A DNA stretch of 64,000 bases. Source: Eopsaltria australis (Eukaryota; Chordata; Aves; Passeriformes; Petroicidae). Numbering within the stretch: the first letter of the stretch is position 1; each line of letters starts with the position of its first letter. Positions 36,601 to 50,100 of this stretch are shown here, in pieces. The stretch is from NCBI GenBank assembly GCA_034509425.1, contig JAVTVJ010000142.1, positions 1,742,501 to 1,806,500 of the forward strand, written 5' to 3'. Position numbers and translations under genes: made by a program. The notes beneath the pieces are model-generated. The model was given only the letters and a program-made list of their open reading frames with translations. It was not told where the DNA came from and did not search any database.

Positions 36601-39600
36601 ATAAACAAAGAGAGAAAAAGTGACCTTCTGACTTTCATGTATCTAGACATACCTAATTCTCATAAGTCTCATTATATTTCTATTGCTATTTCTTGCTCGT
36701 TTCTGATAGTATATTTTATTCATAATAAATGTCATTTATATAAGTAATTTTTAGAGATTTTTTGCAGTTACTGCTTGTTCAGAATGGAATTCTCAAGATA
36801 CATTGACACTTTACTTTTCCAATTGAAACTCACTTTATTGCTGAATGCTTTTTTTTTTTTTTACATTAAATATAATCTTTTCAACACAAAGGAAATCCTT
36901 CTCTTATTAATGTCCATAGCAATTTTATAGTGGCTTCAGTGGCCCTGGATTAGGTGTCAGCCATAGGGAAACTATGAGCAGGTAAGTATGAAGTAAGGAT
37001 ATTGACTGAGGTTGTAAAGTTTTTAAGTATTTTGTCTAGTAGCAACTCTTCTCAATTCTCACTGCTCTACTCTAACTTTTAAATAGGTAGAACACTGACT
37101 TCAGCAAATGTGCTAGAACACTTTCAGAATAGAGTGCATAATACAGTGTGTTCCTGAAATCTATACACAGCACAAACACGTTTCCTGTTTGAAGCCAAGG
37201 CGATAGATACATGTGACATAATTTTTGCCTCATTACTTTTTTATAACTGTGCAGCTTGATTTCATTCTAGAGCTTTACTCATCTATGAAAACACTAAAAA
37301 AAAAGTAGGCAAATTATTCTAGCCTGTTCCTACTCCCACAGCAAGAGTGGTAGAGGGAAGAGAGAGTAGCCAGAAATACTGCAGTGATGGACAATTCAGG
37401 ACATTGGACATCTGTTGATTGGATCTAGGATCATTATTTCTGCCATTTACTGAATGAATTGTCGGGGATTGTTTTCCTTTGGAGATATTTTCAAAACAGA
37501 ACGATGCAATTACAGAAATAGCTGTATGATGGCATGGCCCCACCTGTTATTTGTTCCCTATCCAATACTTAAAGCATCAGTTTCATCATTCTGCAGTTTA
37601 GTAAGACTTTATTCCCCACAGACTGTGCTCCAAAGTGCAGACTATTTATTTTATCTGAGCTCTGGAAACAAGTTTTGCATATTATCATTTAGCAACGCTT
37701 TGTCAATGCAGCTGGCAATGTGAAAACTCAAAAATGTCCAAGATGTCAATAAGACAAGATTATCGAGACATATCAGTTTTCAGGGCTTCACTGCACTTGT
37801 CAATGTACTCACACATGAAGAAAATATGTCCTCCAAAATCAAATCCTTATAATCTTAATAGACAGGAGGAGATGCTGCCTGAATTATAAAACTATAAATA
37901 TCCAAAATTCCTCATTAAATCTACAAATTGCATGGTAATTGATATATCTACATATCCATAAAACACCCAGATTAAAATACATATATTTAAACACAGCACA
38001 CTTCAGTAACATATTTTTTTTAATTGGAAACTACCTGATAGCAAATACTGTGAGTTTCTGTAATAAAATAATAAGTAAAAAATCATTTCATTCGATAGTC
38101 AGCTTTCTATTCCAATCATACCTAACTGGACAGTTAAGCTAAAGTGCACGTCTAATGAAAGCCAGCTATTTTGCTGCAGCTAAAGAAACAAGGAAGAATA
38201 TGCATGTTTTAAGATTAAAACCTATGTGAAAAAATCATACGTACTTGCTGAGTTTTTTCCTTAGTCACATTACTGTAAATTAAACTCCGATGTGAATTTA
38301 CAGCACACTAATGACACTACAGTGATTTCCCATGGGGACATTAGAAATGCACATTAACAGTGTAATAAAAACAAATTGAATTGAATCCTTTCTCTGGTAA
38401 AACAAAATTTAGTAGAAGTTGTCTTAGCTAAGGGAAAAACCATAGAAAAAAAGGGGAAAAAAAATAGATTAATCTATTTACATAAAATTATTTGAGCTTC
38501 TAAAATGTCAATTGAATAATACGTGTTCATTAATAATGCATTTGATAATTCACTGAGAAAAAAAATTATCTCATATATTATTCACAAATATTATTCAAAT
38601 ATGTCTAAAACATATCCTGCACAAAAGATATGACTTCAAATCACCAGTGGGGTCTGCAGTACCACATTCGTACTTCTATGAATCCTTACTGCTGCTGCTC
38701 CATTAGCTTTTTAGGAGCTGACACTTGAGAGTCAGATGGGTTCTAATTAGTGATTTGTCATATTAAATTCTGTTAAAAAACCTCAGGGTTTGACCCTTTA
38801 TTTTTCAATGTTTTACACTCAGAAAAGTGTTATGCTTAATATATTTCAACAGTTCAATATATCTTCCATCTGGTCGCTCAAAGAACGTAATTTTTTTTTG
38901 CATAGCAACAATACCAAAGCAGAAGAAATTCATTCAATAACTAATAACAGTGCTCACTTATTACTAAAAAAATCTCTTGATTTCAAATTCTTTACATTTT
39001 CAATAGAGCACACTCCAATATTAGAAATTGTGGACAAATATTTTCATACTTATTATTCTCATCTCATTGAAAGCAAGTGTAATTCACACTTTTAAACAAG
39101 CTGGTATCTCTTTAATCATTATCCCCCAGCAAAAGTAGCTAAAAGTTTTGCTGTGTCAAGTATATCCCTGCTAAGCATAGATTTCATGGCTTATGTTAGT
39201 TCGAGCTAATAAATGTCTCTGTTACAGACGTACACAGACAGATTTTTCACTCTGAGGACTGCAGAGATTATTCTTCATATTATTCTGACTTCAGAATCAC
39301 AAGGAATCCTTGAGATTGCAGTGCTAAGTGAGATTATCCATAATTTGTCCCATACACATATACTCAGGTAAATACAGTCTTTCACAGCCTTAAGTGAAAA
39401 TTAAACATTCAAAATAGCTGAAGTCAGCTCCTCTTCTAGCTAAAAATTATACATATTGGAAACTTCTTATGTCAAACTTTGTCAAACATTAATCAAATAT
39501 GTAATTTATATACATGTATATATCCTCCAGAGAATGGTAAACTCTTTGCATATGGGGAGACAAGGCCTCCATTAAAAAGGATTTTCTAACCTTGGTCCTA

Positions 39601-41781
39601 GAAAGAGTTATATGTTTTCCAGTCTTCCCAAGAAGAAATAATGCTATTATATTCCTTGGGATTACTCACATTCCCTCACTTATTTCTAGGCAGTATATTT
39701 CAGAAGCTAGGTAAATCATAAGCAGATTACAGACAAAACTAACGTGTGAATAAACTGGTGCTAATGTTCAGCACAGGTCTGACCTGCCTCTTTTGGACCC
39801 CTTGGAGGTTGGTGTCAGTGAGCTAAATTCCACTCCTTCTGAATGCCCATGTGGTGAATAATGTTTTAATTCTTCTTCTCATTCTCATTTTAAGAAACTG
39901 TCATGTTAAAGTGCGAACGAAGAAAAATAACAAGAAACTGAAGAAGCTGATGAAAATTAATTTTTGAATGCTTCCTTGATCAGAGGGAAGAAAAGATATA
40001 ACCAGCATAATTAATAGTCTTATCTTTAAAAACTTTTAATTGAAGTTGTGTATGTTCTTCCTGAATATAGGTAATAAATATTAACGAGGCGCACAATATT
40101 CAGTAATGCTATATATGGGTGAAACATCACAAATTTCTCAGGACATACTTATTCACCTCATGTCTGAATTTGTCCCCAGCAATGTGAGATGGTTTCAATG
40201 TTCCAAATATTTGTGGAGGGAAATACCTAATGAATGATTTTGAGAATCCAAAGATGACAAAAAACATATTGTAGAAGACTCAAAATTTGATAGGAAATGT
40301 TGGGAGTTTTTTGCTTTGACTGACTGGATAGCTTCCACATGGATGAAACACATGCTAAATTATTTACAGATAATTACATCTCTGTGCTGTTGCTAAAATA
40401 TTGAGACACCATTGTCCCACAGGAGAAACTGTGACAGACATTGGCACATCAGCTAATGAATAGCTGTGGGGTAATGGGAAAAAAAGAGCTACCACAAGAC
40501 CCTAGTATTAGGAAACAGAATGTCTGTAATCCACACTCAGAGAAGAAATGACACTTTCCTTTTCCCCCTCCCTCCTACTAATTACATATAGAGCAAATGT
40601 TCAACATTTGGTAGTACTTGCTTGAAGGTGATTTTTTCTGGAAATAGTCTCAAGGCCCTCTCCACTCCCTTTTCATTATAGGAAACCACAACCTAGAAAT
40701 ACGGAATAATCATCTTCAACCAAAGACATTTCCAAATACTAAAAAAAGACTGGGCAGTTGTTTTGGAGAAAATATGTATCACTACTGACATAGGGATACG
40801 GTTCCCAAGCAGTTTTTGGAGTTATGGAGGTTGCTGTTTCACATCACTGAGTGAAAAAAACGAGAGGAACATTCCCAGGACACATAGTCAATATAACAGC
40901 AGCACAGAATTGAACAGAAAGTCTGCATTTTAAACAAATATTTGAACATTAAAACTAGCTATCAACCTCCAAATTTCATTCTTTATTTAAGTCAACTGAA
41001 AGAATAGTACCTGGAATGTTTTTACTGAAAAACTACATGGAAATTTTTGAAAATTAAGATTTGAAAAACCTGTTTTCTCAAACATTATTGTCTTCTTAAG
41101 GAAAGAAGTTCCTTTATCCTAGAATTATGGCATTGAATGCAGTCCAAAGGTACCCTTCAATATAGGTGCCCAGTTTCATAGGGCATACTGCAGTATGGAA
41201 AAAAGGCACATCACTGGTAATAAATAATGCCTATAAACTCTGTCTAAATCTGCAGAACTGTGCTAATCCTAAGGATCTATGTGGGTTCAACTTGTCATAA
41301 GTGACAGGAATCCATCTTTAAGATACCATATTGTGTCATTTATCTAACATAATCATCACCTGCACAATGATAGGATTAGTACAAAAACAGTTCATAAAGA
41401 TGTCATCTGTTCAGCAGACAGATTAAGCAGAACCTCTACTAACAGTAAAGAAAATTAGATGTAAACAAATCCTTGAAGTATATTCTTATGGTCTTCCCTG
41501 GATAGAACTTGAAGGCTTAACAAGTTTTCTGATTTAGGAATATAATTAACATTTTTTTAAAAACCCAAAAGAATATACCAAAGTACAAATGTGCAATAAG
41601 GCCTATAATTCGCCCTGAGAATTAAAATAAACTAATCACCCAGCATCCAACTATTCCTTTGAATGAATGTCTCTAGAAAAGCACATTTTTGTGGTATTGA
41701 GCTATACTAATGTGAAAGCTGCCACAACTCTGAGTAGAGATTCGTGAGTTTGGACTACACTATATGATACCACAAAGTTAA
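33601..41781. other. Unique A+T-rich non-coding DNA
   Basis: No gene or known repeat identified in about 8 kb. It holds a small tandem repeat at 34506-34560, a T14 run at 36849-36862 and many chance open frames, the longest 101 codons at 38790-39095 with A+T-driven composition. A patch at about 38250-38360 (TGAATTTACAGCACACTAATG) looks constrained by eye but without strong motifs. Confidence 0.55.
34506..34560. repeat. Short imperfect tandem repeat of ACTTACTTTGA
   Basis: ACTTACTTTG occurs three times (34507, 34527 and 34537 approximately), and TGTGTAAGTAC or GGTGTAAGTAC follows the first and third copies. It is a small minisatellite-like duplication of a 20-30 bp unit. Confidence 0.75.
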
Positions 41782-42047
41782 AATTATAGAATCAGAACAC
41801 CCTGGGTAAGAAAATACCTACAAGGATCATTGATTCCACCTTCTGGCCTTCACAAGACCATCTCAAGAGTCAGACCCTGTGCCTGAGAGCATTTTCCAAA
41901 TATTTCTTGAACTCTGTCAGGCTTAGTGCTGTCACCACTGCTCTAGTGCCTGATCAGCCCCTGGGAGAAGATCCTTTTCCTAATACTCAACCTAAGCCTC
42001 ATTTGACACAACTTCAGGCTGGCCATCTCTCACGTTCTGCCACTGGT
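41782..42047 (-). mobile_element. CR1 LINE 3' end, antisense
   Basis: On the plus strand: ATTATAGAATCAGAACACCC, CTACAAGGATCATTGATTCC, CCCTGTGCCTGAGAGCATTT, TCTTGAACTCTGTCAGGCTT, AGATCCTTTTCCTAATACTC and TTGACACAACTTCAGGC. This is the reverse complement of the last part of a CR1 element, in correct order up to the true 3' end near 41782. The homology runs to about 42047 (CTGCCACTGG). It is adjacent to, and in the same orientation as, a more 5' part of CR1 ORF2, so both belong to one internally deleted insertion or two nested ones. Confidence 0.85.
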
Positions 42048-43178
42048 AAGTGTAGGGAAGACCCCGTAGGGAAACTGACAGACCTGTACTGTCCAGGGTT
42101 ATCATTCTTACCCTTTCTGAGAACTGGGGCAGCATTTGTTGCAGTCTGCTGGGACCTCACCAGACTCCCCATAGCATTCCAAAAATCATTGACAGAAGTC
42201 TCACAATGACAGCAGCCAGCTCTTGTATTCTAGGATGAATCCCACCATGGCCCATAGACATAGGGATCCAGATGGAGAAGGAAGTTCAGAGTCAACTGGG
42301 AGTCTATCATCCTCACAGTCATGGTCCTCCAGCTCATGGCTTTAGGACTCCCAGAGCCTATAACTGGTGTTGAAGACCTAAGTGAAGAAAGGATTAAACA
42401 TCTCTGCTTTGTCTATGTTCCTGTTTGTGAGGTGACTGTCCTCATAAGAATGGGATAATGCAATTTCTGGACAGTCTTTTACTATTAACATATTTTTAAA
42501 AGCCTTTTTAATCATCCTTCACAGTAGTCTGAGCTCTGGCCACACGAGTTTCCCCCCTACAGTGGCAAGCAGTATCACTGTATTCCTCCCACACCACCTG
42601 CCCTTGCTTCCACTGGGCATACACCTTCCCTTTTTGCCTTACTTCCAAGAGATGATTCCCAAGACATTTGGGAATTGCCTGCTCCTGTGCCCTTAGGAGG
42701 TGGTGCCTAAAACATGATCAGCACTGATGGGCCCCAGCACCTTCAAAAGCATTTTCCCAGGGGATCTTATTAACTAATTTTCTGAGCAGCCTGAAGTCTG
42801 CTGGCCTCATGTCCAGGGCTGAACTTTTGCTGCCACTTTTCCTCCTGTCACCAGAGATTTTAAATTCAACTGCTTCATGGATACTGTGGCCAAGAGAGCT
42901 GCCAGTCACTTTGCTCATGATACCTTTGCTGTTAACAAGCATCAAATCAAGGAGGACACCTTCACTGGCCATCTCTTTTAGTACATGTACCATGAAGTTA
43001 TCATCCAGGTGTTTTAGCAATCTTCTGAACCTGTTTTACCAGCTGTGTGATATTCTCACCCTAGCAAAAGTCCCCAGTAAGGATAGGGGCAGGTGATTTA
43101 GAGGTACCCTTTTGTTTCTAGAAGGAGACCACCTCCATCGGCGTCATCATGCTGGCAGGGTTGCCCATAGAAAACTCT
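42048..43178 (-). mobile_element. CR1 LINE: end of endonuclease, linker and start of RT, antisense
   Basis: Read on the minus strand from about 43178 downwards, weak homology to the endonuclease (TGDFCYPDI, like 'LGDFNHPDI') leads to an open stretch at 43020-42718: LKHLDDNFMVHVL, GVLLDLMLVNSKG, GSSLGHSIHEAVEFKI and KIPWENAFEGAGA. CR1 has 'DDNFLTQVV', 'GALLDLVLTNKEG', 'GSLGCSDHEMVEF' and 'IPW...ALEGKGA'; the His in HEAVEF corresponds to the catalytic SDH region, here SIHE, with S-D-H altered to S-I-H. After this come the Lys-rich linker and, near 42095-42060, a NPGQYRSVS-like match to 'NYRPVSL', the entry of the reverse transcriptase. The rest of the RT core is absent. Stops and frame changes make it dead. 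Confidence 0.85.
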
Positions 43179-46100
43179 AACAATGAGAAAGTATTCCCCT
43201 GTATTTGTTTGTCCCATAATCTTTCTGGAGAGACTCTCAACCATGCCATTACTAACTGCAAAGTGTCAATACAACTTGATACGGTGAAACACAGGGAATT
43301 AGTAAAACAAGAAAATATTTCAGCAGAAAGCCATGCAACTTTTAATATGTTTCAAATGTTGGGAATAAAACATTCCTTACTCAAGAAAATCTGGAGACAG
43401 TGGAGATTTTTACCCCCCATTAAAAGTCAGACAGTGTCTCCTCATATATTTTGCTGTACATGACGTGCTGCTTTGAATTGGGTTTTATGATGCTGTACTT
43501 TGTCTTGTGTGACATGACTGTCAGTTTCATTAAGTCAAGAGGAATGAACAAATATTCACATGGTTTGAATCCTTTTCTAACCTGGTAAATATTAGCCTAT
43601 TGGCATATCCATCCTTGAGTAACACAAAAGAGCAGTTCATGCTTCATGGGGCACTCAAAAAAACATTTGGAAAAAAGTCCTGCTCAAATTCACAACTTAA
43701 CATTTTTGTCCCTTGTCCAAGTTTGAATGAAAGATAGCCATAATTTTTTCCCCAGCTAGAAATTGCCATGCATCTTAGTGGTTTATAACTTCAGTTGAAC
43801 ATAAAGCAGAAAGAACAGATTTGTTCTGAAGAAAAAAAGACTCTTGCCTGCAAATATTTTTGTAAAAGAAACAGCAAGCTATACAGATAGAATATTTTCT
43901 CATTACAGAGCCAGATTCATTACAAGAAAGACTTTGCCCACTAGCTGAAAAGGAACTTCCTGACAGTTTTTACGGAAGGATTCTCAAAATTGTCTACAAA
44001 ATGAATGATCCTCTACTTTAGTAAAACCTCCCAGACAGGACAGACGTTCAAATGTCTTCTACTCTTCCAAACAGATACTTCCCATGTTTTGTCTCTGTTG
44101 TTAAAAAAAAAAAAAAAAGATGAGATTGTACTGTAAAACATGCATTAGCCACCTTGCTGAAAGTCCTCAGGGAGGCCAGGCACTGCAGTTTTAAATGAGA
44201 TAAACCAGCTGTGAGAAGAAGTGTTGACACCAGCTATATCACAGACAAGACTGCAGACGTGTGACCTCCACTGTGATTTCACGGTGAGCTGACAGTGGCC
44301 AGTTTCCTTGTCACATCCCTACCATTTCCACCCCTATGGAAAAAGGGATGCAGCATAGGTCAGACTGAGACAGGACAGATTTTAAGTGAGGCAGTCTGTG
44401 CCCAGGAAGACATGATCTAAGGCTCGTGAGAGTGGGAGAAGAACTAACTGCAGTTAGTTCTAAAGCAATTATCCAATATGTGAAGACAGCTATGCCCAGT
44501 CCTTACTTTACTTACCTCTCTTCTGAGCCTCTCATTAACTTCCTGAAATACAGTTGCTCCCACTGGATGAAGGTAGCATAGTCCAGGCTTTATTTCACTT
44601 TTATGAGTGAGAGAGAAAGACACTTTGATAGTTTTGTTCCTGCAGTTTTTTGCAGAATTTTAGCTATCTCAAGCAGTATTTTAAAAGGAAGAGGCATTGA
44701 AAACTGGAAACATATCCTTCCTGAAAGTCAATTTTTGCTTTTGAAGAATCTCTCTCTAAAAGTTAGAAGTCAGGGTAGCTGGTTCATTTTCACTGTTCTG
44801 AAAACATGGCTTAGTATGTACATGCTCTATATCTTTTCTTCTAAAATGTCAGCCTTCTAAAATGGATAAAGTACAAAGTCACCGTGTAAATTTCATTACC
44901 ACAAATACAGAGCAATAGTCAAATGTACCCAGATTTAATAAGTGAGAAAAAGAGAAGAGGATAGACATGTAGGAACATAATCAGGACTATTTTTGAGTGG
45001 GTATTAAAGTCTAGACTGAGATTTACTTGTCGGTGTCACTGATAAAAAGGATAATTATTAACTCCTGAATTTCAGAGATAAAGGATGCTGTAGTATTTTA
45101 TTAATTTTCTTGGAATAAGGTACATTAATACATTAGCCCAGTCTGAAATTTCTGCTGCTGTGAAATTCTTTCCAGCTATTGCCCTGCATAAAAATACCTA
45201 AAATCTACAAGCAAAATTCATAGTGTGCAATTTGGCATAGTGTCTGGCAGTAATTTTTCTTGTGCATTTGCATTGATTTATCATAAACAGACTGCTCAAC
45301 ATTCATCCACCGTATTTGATTATTCTTCCTCTATGTCAAAGTGATTGTGCAGAATCAGGTACAAAATTTGCTCACAACTTTTAAGTTTTGGTAGCAATGG
45401 AGAGTGCAGGTATGATCTCTCTGGAAGGATGTCAGGGTCTTCCCTGTGTCACTCACAGTCACCTTCAAATGGGGGAAGTGTAGCATGGAAACCAGCCAAA
45501 TGTGTTTGACTGGCCATGAACCTGATCTCGTCCCCACTTCTCCCAAGCCAGCTGTATCTGATCCTTCCTCAGGTTGGCTTGGTTTGTTTTCCTCCAGTCT
45601 CTGTAGCACAAGGTCACTACAAAATAAACACAATGGGTATGGGATTTTTACACATAGCCAATAAAACTGGACAGCTGTGGGCAGCCTACAATGGTCATTG
45701 CATTGAATGAAGGAGAATAAGGTCTTGGGTTTGACACTTATTTGAACAGCAGGTAACACTGACAGGGGTATACCTCAAATATTTCATGAGAAATTTCATC
45801 CTTGGCCAGTGATTCCAGTTCTAGCAATTCTTTGTCATTAAAATATACACCTGTGTAAAAAACCTACAAATTAAACTTTTCTTATGCCAGTGTTTGTCAA
45901 AACCTGTGGTCCAGTTCTAGTTCTGCCAGTATAATGAAGAATGAAAAAATGTTTTTTTCTTTAAAATCTGTAATCCTTAAACATAAGCTCTACTACTGAT
46001 TTTTCCTTGTTGTCTTATACTTCAATAACAAGTTATTTCCCTTAAAAAATAATAGAAGTTCCACACAAAAATCTTGATTGCTTTAAAAAAAATCCCCACA

Positions 46101-46799
46101 AAATTCTATTAGAAAAATTGTTAGAAAATATTAAGTACCAGGAATGAAAAGAAACAAAGATGTCAGACAAGAGTGGCCATGCACAATTTAGGCAATGACA
46201 AAGCTTTGTTTCCACTTCATAAGCTCAATATAATTTTCATAAAAATAATATAGTAAATCTTCCATTTTTCTTTCATTATAATCAATAGAAACTATAATCA
46301 CTCCAAGTAGATGATAAGTGACTCTGTCAAATCACATTTGTTTTGATCAGTTGTTATTTTAGGAGATTTCTTGATCCCAACTTTTTTTTTTTGCAGGTAA
46401 TAATCTTTTTTAATTTGCACATCACTGTTTTCATACTTGATGGCCTCTCAGTTAATTCTCACTAAAACAGATAAATCGATTCTGCCACGCTGCTCCAACG
46501 GTGACAGTTTTTCCTTGTTCTACACATATGAGTATTTTGTCTCAGTTCTATACAATAATTGACCATGGAAACACTTGCACAGCCCAAACGCAATTTGTAC
46601 GGCTCAGATAAGACCAGCTGCTGGGGTAGAGACATGAGTGTGAGCAGAGTATTTAAATGGAGCACCCCACAATGTCTGAGATGTCGTTTCTTCAATATTG
46701 AGCAAGCTAAAGAACTGTCATTTGGATTAAAACATATCTGGGGAACTTCAAGGAGACTTTTGAAACCAAAAAAGAAGTCAGTTTCAAAAGAAGCATGAA
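43179..46799. other. Unique non-coding DNA
   Basis: No gene or repeat recognised. An A16 run at 44103-44118 stands alone without an associated retrogene. A patch at about 45400-45700 is G+C-richer and open on both strands (up to 134 codons on the minus strand) but has no domain that I can name. 46475-46700 is somewhat richer in CpG (CACGCTGC, CAACGGTG, AAACGC, GTACGG) than its surroundings. Confidence 0.5.
44103..44118 (+). repeat. A16 tract
   Basis: Sixteen A between TCTGTTGTT and GATGAGATT. No upstream coding or SINE-like body is visible, so it is listed only as simple sequence. Confidence 0.85.
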
Positions 46800-47112
46800 G
46801 TATGAAAATTTATGACTGTGGGAAAAGACCTTGGAGCATGAACTGGAGGAGTGATGCAGCACCCTCAAAGCCACCCTGCAGAGCCAGGCTGAGCAGTCTC
46901 CCAGTGGGACACTGGCAGCAGCCAGGGAGGTGATGAAACAGGGACAGCATGCAGGGACACAGACCCAGGTGTTCTGTGGAGGGGGCTTTGGGAGGGAACA
47001 GAGAGCAGGAGCACTGCTCCAAGTAAGCCAGGGAAGAAGGCACACACTCCATAGGGTCGGGATGCTGGCTGCCCACTCTGCCAGTGATGGAGCGAAGCAA
47101 GGGGTGCTTAGA
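46800..47112. other. Unassigned G+C-rich island
   Basis: This block is visibly G+C-rich (CAGCC, CAGGG and GGAGG words throughout) between A+T-rich flanks, yet has very few CpG, so it is not a CpG island. Several frames on both strands stay open for 60-112 codons because A+T-rich stops are rare, and none shows a domain. Possible explanations are an old retroelement piece of a type I do not recognise (for example from a CR1 5' region) or a relic exon. I cannot decide from the sequence. Confidence 0.5.
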
Positions 47113-50100
47113 ACATTTTGGTGTTAGCTTTCAAGGTTGCTTAGAAATTTGTCATGTTTTTTAATAGTTTGCAAGTATCTTGTATTTTCATTTGTCTGCT
47201 GTATTACTGATACAGAGTCTGAATATGTAGTTTGCTGGTTGCTGCTTAATTGCATGTCACTGACAAATCAATAAACCACTTTGATCGTGATTTGATTTAA
47301 ACTGCATGAACTGAGCAGTGTTTTCCTGCAACAGCTGGTGTCTTCCTGTCAGTTCTGAACAAGCAAGGAAATGTGGAAAGTAACTCTTCTAAAGCAGAAT
47401 ATTGATATTTAAAATTGGAGAAGGCTTTCCATCCATTATGTAGATATCATGAATTATACTTTTAAAAGAATACTGAAACACCAAAAAATGTATCTTTAAC
47501 AGCCTTACTAAAGCACAGAAATATAAGCAACTAATTAGATTAGTAATTTTATGATAAATTGTGAAATATATTAATCCCATCAACTCCTATTCTGTGAATG
47601 AATCTCAGAAGTAATTTACAATAAATCTACAGTGAGATATTTTGCAAATCAACAATGTTTGTGCTTGGAGGTTTTTTTGACCAACCAGTGTTCAAACTCA
47701 CACTCTCAAGACTCACAGTCTATTATGGAAACTTCATCAGCCTTCCTTCTAAGTGAGGAAGTGGCCAATTACTACTGTCCTCCTTACACAAGCAGCCATA
47801 GATGATGTGGACTGTGCATGAACATGTTGGACATAGTTCAAAATCTTACTGTGCATAGAAATTATTTTTTTAATTTGACAGTCAGGTTAAAGAAAATTAA
47901 TTAATGTTTTAGCTAGATTAGAAACCTATTTATCATTTTCCAATATAAAATGTTTACTTAGTTTCAATGTTAAATGTAAATAAATAATAGGCTCATTAAA
48001 CCTGACATGAAAAGCAGTATCTCATTTTTCTTAGTTTAGGATGTACTCTAAATCATACATGTTATGTTTGAGACCTGAATTGAAATCACTTCTCTGTCTA
48101 ATTTAGAGAAAGTGATTCACTCAAGGGGATTTTACTGAGATATTCTCAGTATAAAGTAGTTCAATGTAATTGCTTGAACATTCACTGGACAAGACAGAAA
48201 AGTATGATTCAGACACTGCAGTAGGGGTATTGCAAGCTCACCGCAGGGGTAGGACCCCAAGTTGGAGCACATCTTGGTCATGGCTCTTCATTACTTATAC
48301 CCAGATCACTGGGCAGCAAATGTTCATTCATGGATATTACCCACATTGATGTAGTGAAAATATAGCTGCAAAATATTGCCTCTGTACAGTTTAAAGACCC
48401 TCCACTGTGAAGTTTTTATACAACATTCTTCTACTTTTCTTGTAGGTGCCCGTGAATAATTGACATGTCATTTGAAAGTATTGATGCAATAATATTGTAC
48501 TATGTAGATATTATTTTTATTTTATAACCATACATTTTAGAGTGCTCTTTTCAAATTGCAATGATAGGCCAGTCCTCATGCTTCAGTCTGTCACATCTTT
48601 TAAATTTTGACAGAACTGAAAATTAAGTCATTCAAGAAGCTTAATTGCAAAGGCAATGGGTTCAGGGCTATAATCTCAGTCCCTCAGCTCTGCTGGGTTA
48701 TTACATTGTTCCTCTACAAGAAAAGTAAAATTATTGAAAGCTCTTAAGTTTATAAGATATTGACCTCCCTTTATTAATCCACCATGAGCAGAAAAGATTA
48801 ATAAAATTAAGATATTGGAATGCTTAAGAAAATTCTCTATGCATCCTCAGTTACACAATTATTTAGCCAAATCTACCACCATGTAAAGTCAGCAGAGTGC
48901 AAGCATATTATAGGAATTACTCATAATGTGAAAAAATTTAGCCTAGCTGCACATTTTTGGAAGATCAGGATACAGAGAGTCAGAGAAAATGAACCAACAC
49001 AGGAGAGGTCTAAAATACGAAATGACAAAATTATGTTGGTCCAGCCATATGTGCAGCAAAATGATATTTTGAGTATGATCAACTTCAAAACTAACCCACA
49101 AAACATTATAAAGTATTGAAGAACAATAAGTAATGAATTATTCAAGGTCACAAAGGACATTTTCCCAGCATGATATTTCCTAGTGAGCAGATATTGCACT
49201 GGTACAATCCTGGAATAAGACATCAATTAATATACCTTAAGACACACAAAAAGTTGATTTCATAAATGAAGTGCATGTGAAAATTTAAGGCTGAAATAGA
49301 AAACTATTCAGATTCATGGTAGATGTAATTCAACACTAAAGACCCTGTCAAGGTCAAAAGCCTCCTTAAACAGTACTGAAGTTATACCTTTACAGGTAGG
49401 AATGGAGGAACTCCCAATTCCAGGATTTGGAGTTCATGGTGAATAACTAAGTCTGACCTTAAATTGTAACATTGCAGCCAAGACCTTAACAAGTCCCCAG
49501 TAAATGAATAAGAAACTATTTAGTATATGAAGCAGGTGAGATATATACTGGAATCTTGTATTCTGTCATTATTTTTAAAATATTGAGAAGTAGGGGAAAA
49601 TTCAGAGGAAATTGAAAAGTGTATGTGAAGACTTCACAAATTTTATAGCAAGAGAGTTTGATCTCTCATCATACAAAAAGTTACAAAGCGTCATAAATAG
49701 ATACACAAATGTTTCATCTCAGAAAGGCAAGATCAGATAAATTCAAGGTAGAAGTGAGCAATAGTATTTCAATGGGAAACAGGATTCACCACTAATAAAA
49801 CTAACAGCAGAAGATTTTCCATTTGTCAGGAGTGAAAACAACAGGTTTTTTCCTAAATTTCATAAATGACCATTTGATTCTTTATTTTAAAATACTTTTC
49901 TACTTCGTTTTCAAATAAAACATTTTTTCTTATTTCACCATTCAATATTTTCTAGACATTTGTGTCAATTAATAAATAAAACTATTATCAAAACTGAATT
50001 ATTTAATTTATTAAAAACTAAATATGTGTATTAATTTTCCAAGATACTTGCCCATTTCCTATGGAGATCTCTATCTGTGACTTACATAATTTTATAGAAA

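Noticed and set aside
38790..39095. 101-codon plus-strand open frame
   Set aside because: Asn, Ile, Ser and Phe-rich composition typical of random A+T-rich sequence; no recognisable domain.
44103..44118. Tail of a processed pseudogene
   Set aside because: No coding sequence or polyadenylation signal with recognisable mRNA upstream of the A16 run.
49540..49800. Faint similarity to the CR1 ORF2 end
   Set aside because: Word matches are scattered and not in a consistent order; could not be distinguished from chance.
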